From Rubidibacter lacunae KORDI 51-2 (GTDB taxonomy: Bacteria; Cyanobacteriota; Cyanobacteriia; Cyanobacteriales; Rubidibacteraceae): a DNA stretch of 64,000 nucleotides. Under the pieces are notes generated by a model. That model was not told the origin of the DNA, did no database searches, and saw nothing but the letters and a program-made list of their open reading frames with translations. Of this stretch, positions 54,747-64,000 are shown in pieces. Position numbers and translations under genes: made by a program. Every line of letters starts with the position of its first letter. Within the stretch, counting starts at the first letter, position 1. The stretch covers positions 1-64,000 of the forward strand of contig NZ_ASSJ01000070.1 in NCBI RefSeq assembly GCF_000473895.1, written 5' to 3'.

Positions 54747-56558
54747 ATGGTCTTTAATTGGTTCCGCCGCCGTAAGGCAGATAGCGATGCAGACGCCCAG
54801 AAGGGTCCCGATGCCCCAGAAACAAAGGCACCGGAAACAGAAGCGACTGTCGAGCAGCCTTCTGCTCCCGCCACAAAAGACGATTATCTGACCTGGGCCA
54901 AAGCGGCTTATCAGAATATCCAGCGCAGCAAGCAGGCAGAAGAGACTACACCGGCACCATTTGCAGATACGCCAGCAGAGTCAGAAGATACCGGTGCAGC
55001 AACTGCCTCCACCCCTTCTGACGAAACGGCCGACGCGACCCCCACAGAACCTGTTGCCAATCCACCTGTTGCTAACCCACCTGTTGCTACGCCGACTGCC
55101 GATGGCACTGCAGCAGCAGATGCAATTGGACAAGACGAGTCAGGGGATGTTAAAGGCGCAGCTGCCGCATCACCCAGTACTACCTCCGCAGTCGAGCTGG
55201 ATGCGAGCACTCTCGACACCATCGCACCCGTTACCGAGCCGGACGCCGGCATTCCCAATACCGCAGGTGGTGCCGACGAGCCAGCATCTGCGCTCGAGCC
55301 GGACGCCAAGGTGGCAGAGACTCCAGGCACTGATGCTCTACATGCAGAGACTCGAGGCACTGATGCTCTAGATACTGATGTCGCTGCCGAGTCGGTTGCG
55401 GCTGCTTCAGAGCCGGCTGCCAACGTGCCGGCATGGATGCAGAAATCCGGTAATTTGGAGCGCTTGCGCGCGACAGCAATTGAGGAACCGGAGTCGGAGA
55501 TTGCACCAGAGCCCGAGCCAATTACCGCCGCAGAAACCGAAACATCCGTTACCCTCGACGAAGATTTTATCTGGTCTGCACAGGTTCTTGCTGCGCAGGG
55601 CCGTCGTCCCGAAGACGTTACCGAAGAGGAAATCGACTGGCTCAAGCGCCTGCGTCAGGGATTGGGTAAAACCCGGCGTGGCTTGGTCAACCAACTCAAG
55701 TCCATCGTTGGACAGGGACCGCTCAATCAGGATGCCGTCGATGAAATCGAAGCCTTGCTGCTGCAAGCCGACGTTGGCATCGATGCCACCGATTATGCGA
55801 TCGCTGCCCTGCAAGAGCGCATGCGTCAAGAGACTCTGCCGCCCGAACAGGCAATCGCCTATCTCAAGCAAATCCTGCGCGACCTGCTCGACCGCCCTAC
55901 CGCCCGCGACACCAGCCCGACCTTCATACCGGAAAAAGACTGTCTAAATATCTGGCTGATCGCAGGTGTCAACGGCGCGGGCAAGACCACGACTGTCGGC
56001 AAGCTCGCCCACCTCGGGCAAAAATCCGGCTACCGCTGCCTGATTGCTGCGGCCGATACGTTCCGCGCCGCCGCTGTCGAGCAAGTCAAAGTCTGGGGCG
56101 AACGGTCTGACACGCTCGTGATTGCTAACCCCGGCAAGAACGCCGACCCAGCTGCAGTGGTCTACGATGCGATCTCCGCCGCAGCTGCACGCAAAAGCGA
56201 ACTGCTGCTGGTCGACACGGCTGGTCGCCTGCAGAACAAAAAAAACCTGATGGACGAGCTAGCGAAGATCCGTCGGATCGTCGACAAAAAAGCCCCGGAT
56301 GCTGTTGTTGAATCTCTGCTGGTCCTGGACTCGAGCCTCGGTCAGAACGGACTGCAACAAGCTAAAGTATTTTCCGACGCCGCCAATCTCAGCGGCGTGG
56401 TCCTTACCAAACTCGACGGCAGCGCCAAAGGGGGTGTCGCCCTCGCGATCGCACAGCAGCTGGATTTACCTATTCGCTTCGTGGGCGTCGGTGAAGGCAT
56501 TGAAGATCTGCGTCCGTTCTCCAGTTACGAGTTCGTCGAGGCGCTGATCGATGGCTGA
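54747..56558 (+). CDS. ftsY: Signal recognition particle receptor FtsY
   Basis: This 603-residue SRP-family GTPase docks ribosome-bound SRP at the membrane. Residues 1-290 form a long acidic, Ala/Pro/Thr-rich arm with short repeats (NPPVANPPVATP; ETPGTDALHAETRGTDALDTD). The N domain (about 300-385) and G domain follow, with GVNGAGKTTTVGKLA (about 409-423), DTFRAAAVEQ, DTAGRLQNKKNLMDEL and TKLDGSAKGG. It ends GEGIEDLRPFSSYEFVEALIDG, the family C-terminus. It is translationally close to nusB (5-base gap). The arm likely mediates membrane contact. Confidence 0.94.
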   Translation: MVFNWFRRRKADSDADAQKGPDAPETKAPETEATVEQPSAPATKDDYLTWAKAAYQNIQRSKQAEETTPAPFADTPAESEDTGAATASTPSDETADATPTEPVANPPVANPPVATPTADGTAAADAIGQDESGDVKGAAAASPSTTSAVELDASTLDTIAPVTEPDAGIPNTAGGADEPASALEPDAKVAETPGTDALHAETRGTDALDTDVAAESVAAASEPAANVPAWMQKSGNLERLRATAIEEPESEIAPEPEPITAAETETSVTLDEDFIWSAQVLAAQGRRPEDVTEEEIDWLKRLRQGLGKTRRGLVNQLKSIVGQGPLNQDAVDEIEALLLQADVGIDATDYAIAALQERMRQETLPPEQAIAYLKQILRDLLDRPTARDTSPTFIPEKDCLNIWLIAGVNGAGKTTTVGKLAHLGQKSGYRCLIAAADTFRAAAVEQVKVWGERSDTLVIANPGKNADPAAVVYDAISAAAARKSELLLVDTAGRLQNKKNLMDELAKIRRIVDKKAPDAVVESLLVLDSSLGQNGLQQAKVFSDAANLSGVVLTKLDGSAKGGVALAIAQQLDLPIRFVGVGEGIEDLRPFSSYEFVEALIDG

Positions 56559-56988
56559 GCTAGGTGGGCGATCGTGCTACCCGACGCCCATCGGACTGCA
56601 AACGCTCAACAACCCGGTCGCGGCCGGGAACGCCATGCCCACTCGACCGGTCTGTCTCGGCAGACTCGCAGCAACCATCCCAACCCAGAGATGCGGTTGG
56701 TGCCTGCGGAGAGGCGCTCGTCGCGATCGCGAAACCGTGCAGATCCCTACAGCGTTCATTGGCAGATTTGTCGTTAAGCGCTATCATTGTCCGACCTCTC
56801 CGGTGCTATCCAAGGGAGCATTGGGGGGACTGCCGCACTGAAGCAACCGGATGCAAGCGATATGCCCGTCGCCTCTTGAAATCGCGGCGACAAACTGATA
56901 TTCGCCGTCCCGAGCGGCTCGGGGCGGCCTTGCCGAGCCTCCAGCAATAAGTCAGCCGCGATCGCGTGTCGAACTGAGTTGTCTCTCG
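56559..56988. other. Gene-free interval, ftsY to phosphatase gene
   Basis: The interval is G+C-rich and crossed by several long-looking frames that I judge to be compositional. No family resemblance, start signal or strong terminator was found. Confidence 0.3.
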
Positions 56989-58455
56989 ATGACTGCCTTG
57001 CCTCTGCCCAGTCAGCCGCCGCCCGAGGGGTCCGATCGGTCGGATGCTGCCAATCCGACGCCCGTCTCTGCGCTTAAAGAACTCGTGGCAAACTTGCACC
57101 GCGAGCAGCACAAAATTCAGAATTTACTGAGTTCGCTCGGATTTGCCCTCCGCAGCTTCAATAACCTCAATCAGTTCCTCGAAATCGTGCCGCTGATGGC
57201 CGCGCGAGTTGCCGATGCCGATGGTGGCGCTTTGGTGCTGTTCAAACCCGACGGTCGCGTCCAGCTAGAACACCTGCACTGCCAAGACGGACACACCTGC
57301 CAGGATGTCCGCAAAGCGCTCCTCCAAGCGATTCGCGAGCCGGCATTTTCCGCACCTGCGCCGTCGCCCGGCAAGGATCTTAGTACCGGTCCGCTTGACT
57401 TCGGTCGTACCAACCCACTCGATACCTGCCTTGCCACCCATCTCGGACCCGACGTACGAGTGTGGGGAACGTCCATGCAGATACGGGGGCGAGAACGCGG
57501 GCGACTGTTCGTTTTCAGCCGCAATCGTGCTTATGAATGGACGCTGACGCGCCAGAAACTGGTACAGCTCGTTGCCGATCAGGCGGCCGTCGCGATCGCC
57601 AACAATGACCTCACCGCCGAACTGCGGCAAAAAGAACGCCTCGACCGCGAGCTGGCGATCGCCTCGGACATTCAGTTTCACCTACTACCGCGACAGTATC
57701 CCAACATCGCTGGCGTGGACATTGCTGCTGACTGCCGCACGGCCAACCGAGTCGGGGGCGACTATTACGACTTCATTCCGGCCGATTACGATCGGCGACC
57801 CCACGGCGACGATACCCAACCTAGCCTCGTACCCTGGAGCATCGTGATCGGCGACGTCATGGGCAAAGGCGTTCCCGCCGGGCTGATCATGACCCTGACG
57901 CGCGGGATGCTGCGCGCCGAAGTGCTCAACCGCCACTCGCCAGCGCGGGTTCTCGAACACCTCAACCGGGTGATGTTCGACGACCTCGACAGCTCCCATC
58001 GCTTTGTAACGCTGTTTTACTCGGAATACGATCCGTTGACGCGCCGGCTGTCCTTTAGCAATGCGGCCCACAATCCGCCACTGTGGTGGCAAGCTGCGAC
58101 GGGTACAATCCAGCATCTAGACACGCTGGGGATGCTGATCGGCCTCGATACTGACTCCGATTTCGACGACGCACAGGTGCAGCTCGCACCCGGCGACACG
58201 GTACTTTACTACACCGACGGCTTTACCGATGCCGTCAACTCGAATGGCGATCGCTTTGAGGAAAGTAACCTCAAGTCAGCTTTTGGGAATGCCTGCTGCA
58301 CGCGAGCGGGCGCACAAGCTATTCTCGATACTGTCTTCGCAGCCGTTCGCAACTTCGTCGGTCCCAACAACGACACCGACGACGACATGACACTGGTGGT
58401 CATGCAGGTGCGAGCGGAGGACGCGCCAGCGGGCAGCAATCGGGAGAACTTTTAG
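56989..58455 (+). CDS. GAF-SpoIIE PP2C-type serine phosphatase (RsbU-like)
   Basis: This 488-residue protein has a coiled N-terminus (about 20-50), a GAF sensor domain (about 55-205) and a linker helix QKERLDRELAIASDIQFHLLPRQYPNI typical of RsbU phosphatases. The SpoIIE/PP2C domain follows with the metal-binding motifs GGDYYDFIP, GDVMGKGVPAGLIM, TDGFTDAVN and DDMTLVVMQ. It should dephosphorylate a STAS-type antagonist in a partner-switching pathway in response to a ligand or redox signal read by the GAF domain. An RsbW-like kinase lies 17 kb away in the window; a link is only a possibility. Confidence 0.87.
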   Translation: MTALPLPSQPPPEGSDRSDAANPTPVSALKELVANLHREQHKIQNLLSSLGFALRSFNNLNQFLEIVPLMAARVADADGGALVLFKPDGRVQLEHLHCQDGHTCQDVRKALLQAIREPAFSAPAPSPGKDLSTGPLDFGRTNPLDTCLATHLGPDVRVWGTSMQIRGRERGRLFVFSRNRAYEWTLTRQKLVQLVADQAAVAIANNDLTAELRQKERLDRELAIASDIQFHLLPRQYPNIAGVDIAADCRTANRVGGDYYDFIPADYDRRPHGDDTQPSLVPWSIVIGDVMGKGVPAGLIMTLTRGMLRAEVLNRHSPARVLEHLNRVMFDDLDSSHRFVTLFYSEYDPLTRRLSFSNAAHNPPLWWQAATGTIQHLDTLGMLIGLDTDSDFDDAQVQLAPGDTVLYYTDGFTDAVNSNGDRFEESNLKSAFGNACCTRAGAQAILDTVFAAVRNFVGPNNDTDDDMTLVVMQVRAEDAPAGSNRENF

Positions 58456-58668
58456 CACGGCGTGGGGACGATATGCGTCGGACAGCAAGGGAAGCTAGCA
58501 ATTCCGCACTTCCGAGCCGGCGATCGCGCTGCGAAGGCACGTGAGAATTAGAGTTCAGGTGACGCGATGGCAGCAAATTGAACGCTCGGGGTTCCGTTCG
58601 GCGCGAGCAGCGAGTACTCTCAAGGTTAATCAGTTTAGTGCGAGTCAGTTCGGGGAGGACGTACCACC

Positions 58669-58908
58669 ATGAATCTCGACGCGATCGGTTTGGCGGGGTT
58701 TGACGTATCGCTATTTGCAAATTCTTGGGATGCCGCGAACGCTTGGCAGCAGGCAGTCCAAAGTAGCTGGCTGCTGGCAATCGACGACCCGGACGTGCTG
58801 GGGCAAATGCGCAATGCCTGGAATAACTTCATCGAGTCCGGTCAGGTCTGGGCACTGATAATCGGGCTTTTTCTGGGCTACATCTTCCGCTCGTTCACCG
58901 CCTATTAG
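58669..58908 (+). CDS. Small membrane-anchored hypothetical protein
   Basis: A 79-residue frame is preceded by GGAGG (58653-58657). The C-terminus holds one hydrophobic helix (VWALIIGLFLGYIFRSFTAY). The N-terminal part is soluble, with several Trp and Asn (SWDAANAWQQAVQSSW). I do not recognise it. The good ribosome-binding site and clear membrane anchor argue that it is real. Confidence 0.6.
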   Translation: MNLDAIGLAGFDVSLFANSWDAANAWQQAVQSSWLLAIDDPDVLGQMRNAWNNFIESGQVWALIIGLFLGYIFRSFTAY

Positions 58909-59055
58909 CAGCCCACCGCTCTCTTGCGATCGATACGGGGCATGTCCTTTCAGGTGAGAATGCTTGGTGCCGCGATTGCAAGCACCTAAATTCCCCTACG
59001 GTCGATCCGGCATTTACGTTGACTCACCGCAGATCCGTCCAATCGCACACCTACC

Positions 59056-60462
59056 GTGACTCAATCGCAAAAAACCTGGAGCGATCGCTTCGAGTCGTCA
59101 CTGCACCCAGCGATCGCGCGCTTTAATGCCAGCATTGGTTTCGATATCGAGCTGCTGCCCTACGACCTGACCGGCTCCATCGCCCACGCGCAGATGCTCG
59201 GTCGCACCGGCATCATCTCTGCCGAGGACGCCAATCGGATTACCAACGGTCTCGAACAAATCCGTGCAGAGGCCGAACGGGGCGAGTTTACACCCGGCAT
59301 CGATGCTGAGGACGTGCATTTTGCTGTCGAACGGCGGCTGACCCAGCTCATCGGTGACACCGGTAAAAAACTGCATACCGCCCGATCGCGCAACGACCAA
59401 GTGGGCACGGACGTGCGACTGTACCTGCGCGATCGGATTCACCACCTGCGCGATCGCGTGCGAGACTTCCAGCGCGCACTGGTCGATCTGGCAGCGGCAC
59501 ACGTGGAGACGCTGATTCCCGGTTATACGCACCTGCAACGGGCGCAGCCGGTCAGTTTGGCCCATCACCTGCTGGCCTACTTCCAGATGGCGCAGCGCGA
59601 TTGGGAGCGCCTAGGTGAGGTTGCCGCGCGCACGAATATTTCGCCGTTGGGGTGCGGGGCCCTGGCTGGGACAACCTTTGCGATCGACCGCGACGATACA
59701 GCTCGACAGCTCGGGTTTGACGGCATTTACGCTAACAGCCTCGATGGCGTCAGCGATCGCGACTTCGCGATTGAATTCATGAGCGCGGCGAGCTTGATTA
59801 TGATGCACCTGAGCCGCTTGAGCGAGGAAGTGATTTTGTGGTCGTCCCAGGAGTTCGGCTTCGTGACGCTCGCGGATAGCTGTGCCACGGGCTCCAGCAT
59901 CATGCCCCAGAAGAAAAATCCCGACGTACCGGAGCTGGTCCGCGGCAAAACTGGGCGCGTGTTCGGGCATCTGCAGGGATTATTGGTGCTAATGAAAGGG
60001 TTACCGCTGGCGTACAACAAAGATCTTCAAGAAGATAAGGAAGCGCTGTTCGACGCGGTGAAGACAACAGACGCGTGCCTGGAAGCCATGACGATCATGA
60101 TGTGCGAGGGCATCGAGTTCCGCCAAGCCCGCCTGGACGCAGCCGTAACCGAAGATTTCTCCAACGCTACAGACGTTGCCGACTACCTAGCTGCACGCGG
60201 TGTGCCGTTCCGGGAAGCTTACAATCTGGTCGGTCGCGTCGTGCGCACGTGTTTGGCTGCAAACAAACTGCTGAAGGATTTAACCCTCGACGAATGGCAA
60301 GAGCTGCATCCAGCCTTCGCTGACGATATCTACGCGGCGATCGCGCCGCAGCAAGTAGTAGCCGCGCGCAACAGCGCGGGGGGCACCGGTTTCGAGCAGG
60401 TACGTCAGGCGATCTTGGCAGCACGAGCATTGCTAGACGACGCAGCCAGCCCTAGCAGCTGA
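59056..60462 (+). CDS. argH: Argininosuccinate lyase
   Basis: This 468-residue enzyme of the fumarase/aspartase superfamily cleaves argininosuccinate to arginine and fumarate, the last step of arginine synthesis. Signatures are [27 protein letters not shown]-type [12 protein letters not shown], and the flexible catalytic loop [12 protein letters not shown]. The start is a GTG at 59056. Length and ends are normal for the tetrameric family. Confidence 0.96.
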   Translation: MTQSQKTWSDRFESSLHPAIARFNASIGFDIELLPYDLTGSIAHAQMLGRTGIISAEDANRITNGLEQIRAEAERGEFTPGIDAEDVHFAVERRLTQLIGDTGKKLHTARSRNDQVGTDVRLYLRDRIHHLRDRVRDFQRALVDLAAAHVETLIPGYTHLQRAQPVSLAHHLLAYFQMAQRDWERLGEVAARTNISPLGCGALAGTTFAIDRDDTARQLGFDGIYANSLDGVSDRDFAIEFMSAASLIMMHLSRLSEEVILWSSQEFGFVTLADSCATGSSIMPQKKNPDVPELVRGKTGRVFGHLQGLLVLMKGLPLAYNKDLQEDKEALFDAVKTTDACLEAMTIMMCEGIEFRQARLDAAVTEDFSNATDVADYLAARGVPFREAYNLVGRVVRTCLAANKLLKDLTLDEWQELHPAFADDIYAAIAPQQVVAARNSAGGTGFEQVRQAILAARALLDDAASPSS

Positions 60463-60590
60463 CAGGCTGGTCGGTACAACTTCCAGAATGAAAGTCCCGT
60501 TTCACCGTCCTTTCAGACTTGAAGTATCAAAAAAGCAGCTCCTCAACTGCTATAGCTGGCCCCCTTTCTGCAGGATTCCTGGAGCAACTC

Positions 60591-61046
60591 ATGCAACGAT
60601 CGTGGCACTTTCTATCGACGGTGGCGGGAATCGTCTTCCGCCATCCGATTGCAGGCGCGACGATCGTCCCGGTGCTTCCAGACGAGCGGATCGTACTGGT
60701 GCGGCGGCGCGACACGAATCGGTGGGGACTGCCCGGCGGCATCGTCGACTGGGGTGAGGACCTGCCTACGACGGTGCAACGGGAACTGACCGAGGAAACC
60801 GGCCTGGAATTGGTTGCCATTCGACGTTTGGTCGGCGTGTATTCGGCTCGCGATCGCGATCCGCGCGTGCATTCCATCAGTATCTTGGTCGCTGCCGACG
60901 CCAGCGGCACGCTACAGGTCCGCGACAGAGACGAAATTACGGAGGTCGCTGCCTTCGAACGCGCGGCTTTACCGCTCGGGACGCTCAGCCACGACCACGA
61001 TCGCCAGTTGCGCGATTATCTGTCCGGTGCAACTGTTGTTGCCTGA
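60591..61046 (+). CDS. Nudix hydrolase
   Basis: The 151-residue protein has a complete Nudix box (residues 49-71): GG then five residues, E, seven residues, RELTEETG, the Mg-binding helix. Family members hydrolyse nucleoside diphosphates linked to another group; the substrate cannot be read from the box. I chose the ATG at 60591, preceded by GGAG six bases upstream; a TTG at 60519 would add 24 unlikely residues. Confidence 0.85.
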   Translation: MQRSWHFLSTVAGIVFRHPIAGATIVPVLPDERIVLVRRRDTNRWGLPGGIVDWGEDLPTTVQRELTEETGLELVAIRRLVGVYSARDRDPRVHSISILVAADASGTLQVRDRDEITEVAAFERAALPLGTLSHDHDRQLRDYLSGATVVA

Positions 61047-61103
61047 GGGTGAAGGCGATCGCGCAATTGTCCCCAATCTTTTGAGGCGAACGTGAAGCTC
61101 GTA

Positions 61104-62219
61104 TCAGCTGGCTGGCGGTCCGATTTGCTCGATCGCGTCCGCAACGCGCCGAGTCACATCTGTCGACAGGGGTACGTAGCCTAATTCGGCGCTCATGGCT
61201 TGACCGTCGGCGAGCGCCCACTGCAGCACTTCACGCAAGGTAGCTGCTTTGATTGGATCGTCGTAAGTACGGTACGCCAACACCCAGCTGTACGTCGCGA
61301 TCGGATAGGCGTCGGGACCGTCTGGGTCAGTAACAAAAGCACGCAGGTCGTCGGGGAGTTCCACGCTGTCTAGAGCGATCGCGGTAGTTTCCAAGGTCGG
61401 CTCGACGTAATTGCCCGAGCGGTTTTCGAGCGCAGCTGTCGAGAGTCCGAGCAGGTGCGCGTAGCTGTATTCCACGTAGCCGATGGTGCCTGACGCCTGT
61501 TGCACTTGCGCGCTTACCCCCGAGTTGGATTTAACGCCGATGCCGGCCGGCCATTGCACGCTCAGCCCCGAACCGACTTGCGATCGCCAGGCATCAGAAA
61601 TAGCGCTCAGGTGTGCGGTGAATGCGGCCGTCGTCCCGCTGCCGTCCGAACGGTGGACGAGGGCGATGGGTGTGTCGGGCAGTGCCAAGTCGGGGTTGAG
61701 TTCGGCGATTGGCGGAGCGTTCCAGCGATCGATTTGCCCGGAGAAGATACCGGGCAATACCGACCTCGACAGCTTCAAGCCACTGCCAATGTCCGGCAAG
61801 TTATACACCACAGCAATGCTGCCCGCGGTCATCGGCAGGAGGACGACACCATCGCTCACACTGGCAATTTGCTCGTCGGTCATGGCAATATCGCTTGCTC
61901 CGAAATCAACCGTGCCCGACACCATCTGCTGGATGCCGACGCCGCTGCCGACGGGTTGGTAGTTGACCTGAATATTCGGGTGTTGGCGATTGTATTCGGC
62001 AAACCAGCGCTGGTACAGCGGTGCGGGAAACGTCGCGCCCGCCCCGTTGAGAAACACCGATTCGGCAACCGGCTCGGGCGAGGCCACGCTGGCTGACGGC
62101 GACGACTCACTGGAACCAGGCGGAGCTGTCGGTGGAGCAAAGGGCTGGCAGGCAATGAATAGCCCCGCGATCGCCACCAGCATCCAGAAACGCGAACGTC
62201 GAAAAAAATCTCGGTTCAT
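61104..62219 (-). CDS. pstS: Phosphate-binding protein PstS
   Basis: The 371-residue periplasmic phosphate-binding lipoprotein of the Pst ABC importer has a signal peptide ending in a lipobox (LFIAC), then a Ser/Pro-rich linker. The PBP domain carries the phosphate-contacting motifs GAGATFPAPLYQRW, GSGVGIQQMVSGTVDFGASD and RSDGSGTTAAF. The ATG one codon earlier (62222) is an alternative start. No pstCAB genes lie next to it in the window. I could not find a clear Pho box upstream. Confidence 0.93.
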   Translation of the reverse strand: MNRDFFRRSRFWMLVAIAGLFIACQPFAPPTAPPGSSESSPSASVASPEPVAESVFLNGAGATFPAPLYQRWFAEYNRQHPNIQVNYQPVGSGVGIQQMVSGTVDFGASDIAMTDEQIASVSDGVVLLPMTAGSIAVVYNLPDIGSGLKLSRSVLPGIFSGQIDRWNAPPIAELNPDLALPDTPIALVHRSDGSGTTAAFTAHLSAISDAWRSQVGSGLSVQWPAGIGVKSNSGVSAQVQQASGTIGYVEYSYAHLLGLSTAALENRSGNYVEPTLETTAIALDSVELPDDLRAFVTDPDGPDAYPIATYSWVLAYRTYDDPIKAATLREVLQWALADGQAMSAELGYVPLSTDVTRRVADAIEQIGPPAS

Positions 62220-62942
62220 CACTGCACCTCATAACTGCGCCGCTTGCTCGTTTCGATTCCCAAGTTATCGACGGTCGGGTGGCAGGTGTCAAGCAATGGC
62301 GATCGCCCGAAGCTGTCTGACTTTTCCTATTATCTTTCTTGCGAGTTAAATTGGTAGGTCTTCGCGACGCTCGCAAGCCTTATCATCCCGTTGTGCGATC
62401 TCAAAGCCTCAGCTTGCTTCGAATCGCTACAAACCTGGAAACCATTGCTGTGCGTTTGTCGAAGACTTTTCGGCAAAATTCAGGAAGCTGGACGTCAAAA
62501 GCATACTTCGAACCTCAGCTCGAATTTTGCTAAGAGCACCGCTCGACCGGGACTGGTTAAGAACAGCGTGCTGGCCCCAATTTGAACAATGCTGACGAGA
62601 GATGATGCAAACCATCCTGAGAAGCAGTTGATGCCAATTTGCAGCCGGTGCAGCGCTTCCTAGAGTTGATTTAAGTTTAGGCACACGAGATCGGTGAAAT
62701 CCTAACTCGGTCGTGGCAGGGAAATCTGTATGCGGTTGCCCTGCTTAAAGCCGTCGGGTATTTCCGCAAGACTGCAAGCAATCAGTACACTGGATCGAGA
62801 CACCGAGTCCGAGATCGACCCTCGAGATTGAGATCCGCACTGCCTTGGAGGACCGGAGATTCGGTGCCGACGCGGATGCTCGCCCCGACGAATAGCGGTC
62901 GGGCAGTCGCCCCCAATCGGATCGTTCTAGGCAAGAACAGCG
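62220..62942. other. Long gene-free interval, pstS to cobO-like gene
   Basis: A 723-base divergent interval. Short frames on both strands lack start signals and family resemblance. I looked for a cobalamin riboswitch before the CobO-like gene and for a Pho box before pstS and found neither. It may contain decayed coding sequence. Confidence 0.4.
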
Positions 62943-64000
62943 ATGACAGGCAGAACCGGTATCGGTATTCGCACGGCTCAGGTGCGCTCCGAACGCGCGG
63001 TCGGGCAGCTTCACGTTTACGATGGGGCCGGCAAAGGCAAATCACAGGCCGCCTTGGGCGTGGTGTTGCGAGCGATCGGTTTGGGCATTAACTCTGCCGA
63101 ACCTACCCGCGTATTGCTGCTGCGTTTCCTCAAGGGCCCCGGACGGACCTATGACGAGGATGCAGCGATCGCTGCTCTGCAACGCGGCTTCCCGCACTTG
63201 ATCGATCAGGTGCGGACGGGTCGCGCAGAATTTTTCGGCAAGGATGAAATCACTCGTTTTGACGAAATCGAAGCGCAGCGCGGGTGGGATATTGCCAAAG
63301 GCGCGATCGCCTCGGGTCTGTACTCGATTGTGGTGCTAGACGAACTCAATCCGGTGCTAGACCTAGGGCTGCTTCCAGTAGAGGAGGTTCTGCGCTCCCT
63401 TCGTCAGAAACCGGAGAGTCTGGAAGTCATTGCCACCGGACGCGGAGCTCCGCAAGCGCTCCTCGACCTCGCAGACTTGCATTCGGAGATGAAACCCCAT
63501 GCCACCAAGGATTGTGCCGTTGAAGGGATTGAAATCTACACTGGCGCGGGCAAAGGCAAGTCCACGAGCGCTCTCGGCAAAGCCTTACAGGCAATCGGGC
63601 GCGGCATCAGCAGTGACTGGTCTCACCGCGCGCTGGTCTTGCAATGGCTTAAGGGTGGCACCGGTTACACCGAAGACGCAGCGATCGCAGCACTCAAGCA
63701 AAGCTATCCCGAGTTGATCGACCACCAGCGCTGCGGTCGTGACGCGATCGTCTGGCGGGGCAAACAAGAAGAAATCGACTTCGTGGAAGCCGAGCGCGGG
63801 TGGGAAATTGCCAAAGCGGCGATCGCCTCGGGTGCCTACAAAACCATCATCCTCGACGAACTCAACCCGACGGTGGACCTCGAACTGCTGCCATCCGACG
63901 AGATCGCGCAAACGCTGCTGCGCAAGCCGCCAGCGACCGAAGTCATTATCACCGGACGCTGTACCACTCGCCCGTCCTACTTCGACATCGCCAGCGTGTA
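62943..64000 (+). CDS. Tandem CobO/CobA-type adenosyltransferase-like protein (partial)
   Basis: The frame starts at the ATG at 62943 and runs off the window after about 352 residues. Two homologous P-loop halves follow each other. The first has DGAGKGKSQAALG (about 29-41), the second TGAGKGKSTSALG (about 200-212). Each continues through a LLLRFLKG/LVLQWLKG strand, a YDEDAAIAAL/YTEDAAIAAL helix, an RGWxIAKxAIASGxY helix and LDELNPxxDLxLLP. Single-domain relatives transfer adenosyl to cobalt in B12 synthesis. The doubled form is probably the cyanobacterial version; its activity is inferred. Confidence 0.82.
   Translation, partial: MTGRTGIGIRTAQVRSERAVGQLHVYDGAGKGKSQAALGVVLRAIGLGINSAEPTRVLLLRFLKGPGRTYDEDAAIAALQRGFPHLIDQVRTGRAEFFGKDEITRFDEIEAQRGWDIAKGAIASGLYSIVVLDELNPVLDLGLLPVEEVLRSLRQKPESLEVIATGRGAPQALLDLADLHSEMKPHATKDCAVEGIEIYTGAGKGKSTSALGKALQAIGRGISSDWSHRALVLQWLKGGTGYTEDAAIAALKQSYPELIDHQRCGRDAIVWRGKQEEIDFVEAERGWEIAKAAIASGAYKTIILDELNPTVDLELLPSDEIAQTLLRKPPATEVIITGRCTTRPSYFDIASV

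Noticed and set aside
56564-56950. 128-codon frame between ftsY and the phosphatase gene
   Set aside because: It is Arg/Ser-rich with no domain or start signal and overlaps other equally long frames, as expected of G+C-biased non-coding sequence.
62220-62942. Cobalamin riboswitch before the CobO-like gene
   Set aside because: I found no B12-box-like sequence or matching paired elements in the interval.
1-64000. CRISPR array or prophage
   Set aside because: No regularly spaced short direct repeats, cas genes, phage structural genes or integrase were seen.

Overview
The window comes from a cyanobacterium. The palindrome GCGATCGC (HIP1) recurs throughout. Genes specific to oxygenic phototrophs are present: allophycocyanin-B apcD, the aerobic Mg-protoporphyrin cyclase acsF, and the nitrate-reductase factor narM. 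The glucosylglycerol synthase ggpS points to a moderately halotolerant, marine or brackish organism. The background is G+C-rich. A Rubidibacter-like unicellular species would fit, but that is a guess and not something the sequence proves.

Layout. 0.1-5.3 kb: tRNA-Cys, a cpdA-like phosphoesterase, acsF, an SDR-type epimerase/dehydratase and a methyltransferase, with a 104-bp dispersed repeat between acsF and the epimerase gene. 5.7-8.3 kb: a large three-part protein joining a cyclic-nucleotide-binding fold, a degenerate sigma-54-activator-like AAA+ domain and a membrane polyferredoxin. 8.6-13.3 kb: pdhB, secD-secF, a small membrane protein and a gamma-carbonic-anhydrase-like protein. 13.4-16.9 kb: a NarL-type regulator, a candidate small RNA with a strong terminator, a permease, coaE and a truncated Uma2-like gene. 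17-27.8 kb: putA, a MurG-like glycosyltransferase, a YjbQ protein, leuC-leuD, conserved hypothetical genes and pilD.

28.1-35.1 kb is an A+T-rich island without HIP1. Its left edge carries a decayed ISKra4-like transposase. Behind that lies a complete but unusually laid out lasso-peptide cluster. It starts with a 47-codon precursor, followed by an 18-bp RNA hairpin and about 0.9 kb without a credible gene. Then come the asparagine-synthetase-like cyclase (C), the PqqD-like leader-binding protein (B1), the transglutaminase-like leader protease (B2) and an ABC exporter (D). B1 and B2 would bind and cut the leader, C would close a Ser1-Asp9 macrolactam, and D would export the product. The predicted core (ring SFGQSLIRD, tail ARWRFPIDPSA) is, as far as I know, undescribed.

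35.2-49.6 kb returns to host-like sequence: a CobT-like gene, narM, hemC, a decayed IS1 copy, an RsbW-like kinase, rlmD, apcD, a VanX-like peptidase, an HtrA lipoprotein protease, ggpS and glpD, plus a second copy of the 104-bp repeat before glpD. 49.7-51.6 kb: an FHA-domain gene cut in two by an IS256-family element with a 9-bp target duplication. 52-64 kb: pgl, the DUF502-nusB-ftsY block, a GAF-SpoIIE phosphatase, argH, a Nudix hydrolase, pstS, and a tandem-duplicated CobO-like gene that runs off the right edge.
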